Positions 33,511 to 33,570 of a DNA stretch of 33,570 bases are shown piece after piece. Where the stretch lies: the NCBI GenBank assembly GCA_964402955.1, contig CAYOEZ010000020.1, positions 1 through 33,570 on the forward strand. Direction: 5' to 3'. How positions within the stretch are numbered: position 1 is the stretch's first letter; every line of letters starts with the position of its first letter. A program made the position numbers and the translations under genes. Under the pieces are notes generated by a model. The model had not been told where the DNA came from and did not search any database. It was given only the letters and a program-made list of their open reading frames with translations. Origin of the DNA: CAYOEZ01 sp964402955 (GTDB taxonomy: Bacteria; Chloroflexota; DTOL01; DAOUCN01).

Positions 33511-33570
33511 CGACACGAGTGAGTGAGGGTGTTGAACAAGGCGCCGAAACGCGTAGCATAGGCTGTTTGC

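Overview
The window looks like chromosome from a GC-rich bacterium, most probably a member of the Chloroflexota (Anaerolineae-like), with Actinobacteria as the weaker alternative. The reasons are the murT-gatD pair for peptidoglycan precursor amidation, the histidine phosphatase / DUF3090 / SCO1664 trio, the dnaJ-prmA-rsmE order, two cytidylate kinase-like genes, a very long Lhr helicase, and many short G-rich hairpin repeats between and even inside genes. No rRNA, tRNA, phage gene, transposase or CRISPR array was recognised, so this assignment is inference from gene content.

Layout. 1-1.9 kb: the 3' part of murT and all of gatD, closed by a hairpin terminator. 2.2-6.9 kb: a MarR regulator behind a near-consensus promoter, then two overlapping ABC exporter half-genes whose motifs mark them as one heterodimeric exporter. 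7.0-7.9 kb: a staphylococcal-nuclease-like protein on the minus strand. 8.1-14.7 kb: a zone of gene decay. It holds a divergent pair of remnants (URO-D-like and HxlR-like) that have both lost their 5' ends, a Ser/Thr protein kinase broken by one stop and two frameshifts, a TIM-barrel gene whose 3' end is joined to a copy of the tail of a dihydrodipicolinate-synthase-like gene, the truncated dihydrodipicolinate-synthase-like gene itself, an intact murJ flippase gene, and a phytoene-desaturase-like remnant with its middle missing. 14.8-18.5 kb: housekeeping genes on the minus strand (RfaE2-like nucleotidyltransferase, rsmE, prmA, dnaJ). 18.8-21.3 kb: the phosphatase/DUF3090/SCO1664 trio on the plus strand, with the first two fused in one frame, then a DUF309 gene. 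21.3-21.9 kb: a PfkB sugar kinase remnant. 22.1-25.4 kb: a single large CHAT protease - NB-ARC ATPase - TPR protein, a bacterial NLR-like architecture. 25.6-30.3 kb: Lhr-type helicase. 30.3-33.4 kb: a cytidylate kinase-like gene with a long leader, a strong orphan promoter followed by a candidate non-coding RNA, and a minus-strand operon of a second cytidylate kinase-like protein, a small nuclease-like protein and hypoxanthine phosphoribosyltransferase.

How the genes fit together. Cell-wall functions recur (MurT/GatD amidate lipid II, MurJ flips it). RsmE, PrmA, DnaJ and Hpt are ordinary housekeeping genes. The MarR-ABC block looks like a drug or lipid efflux unit. The CHAT-NB-ARC-TPR protein is the best candidate for a defence or regulated-proteolysis system. 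It stands alone, reads as less GC-rich than its neighbours, and has its own promoter. Six damaged loci and several dispersed repeats show a chromosome that has been losing genes by internal deletions. Sequence-based assignments come from motif recognition by eye; no database search was run.
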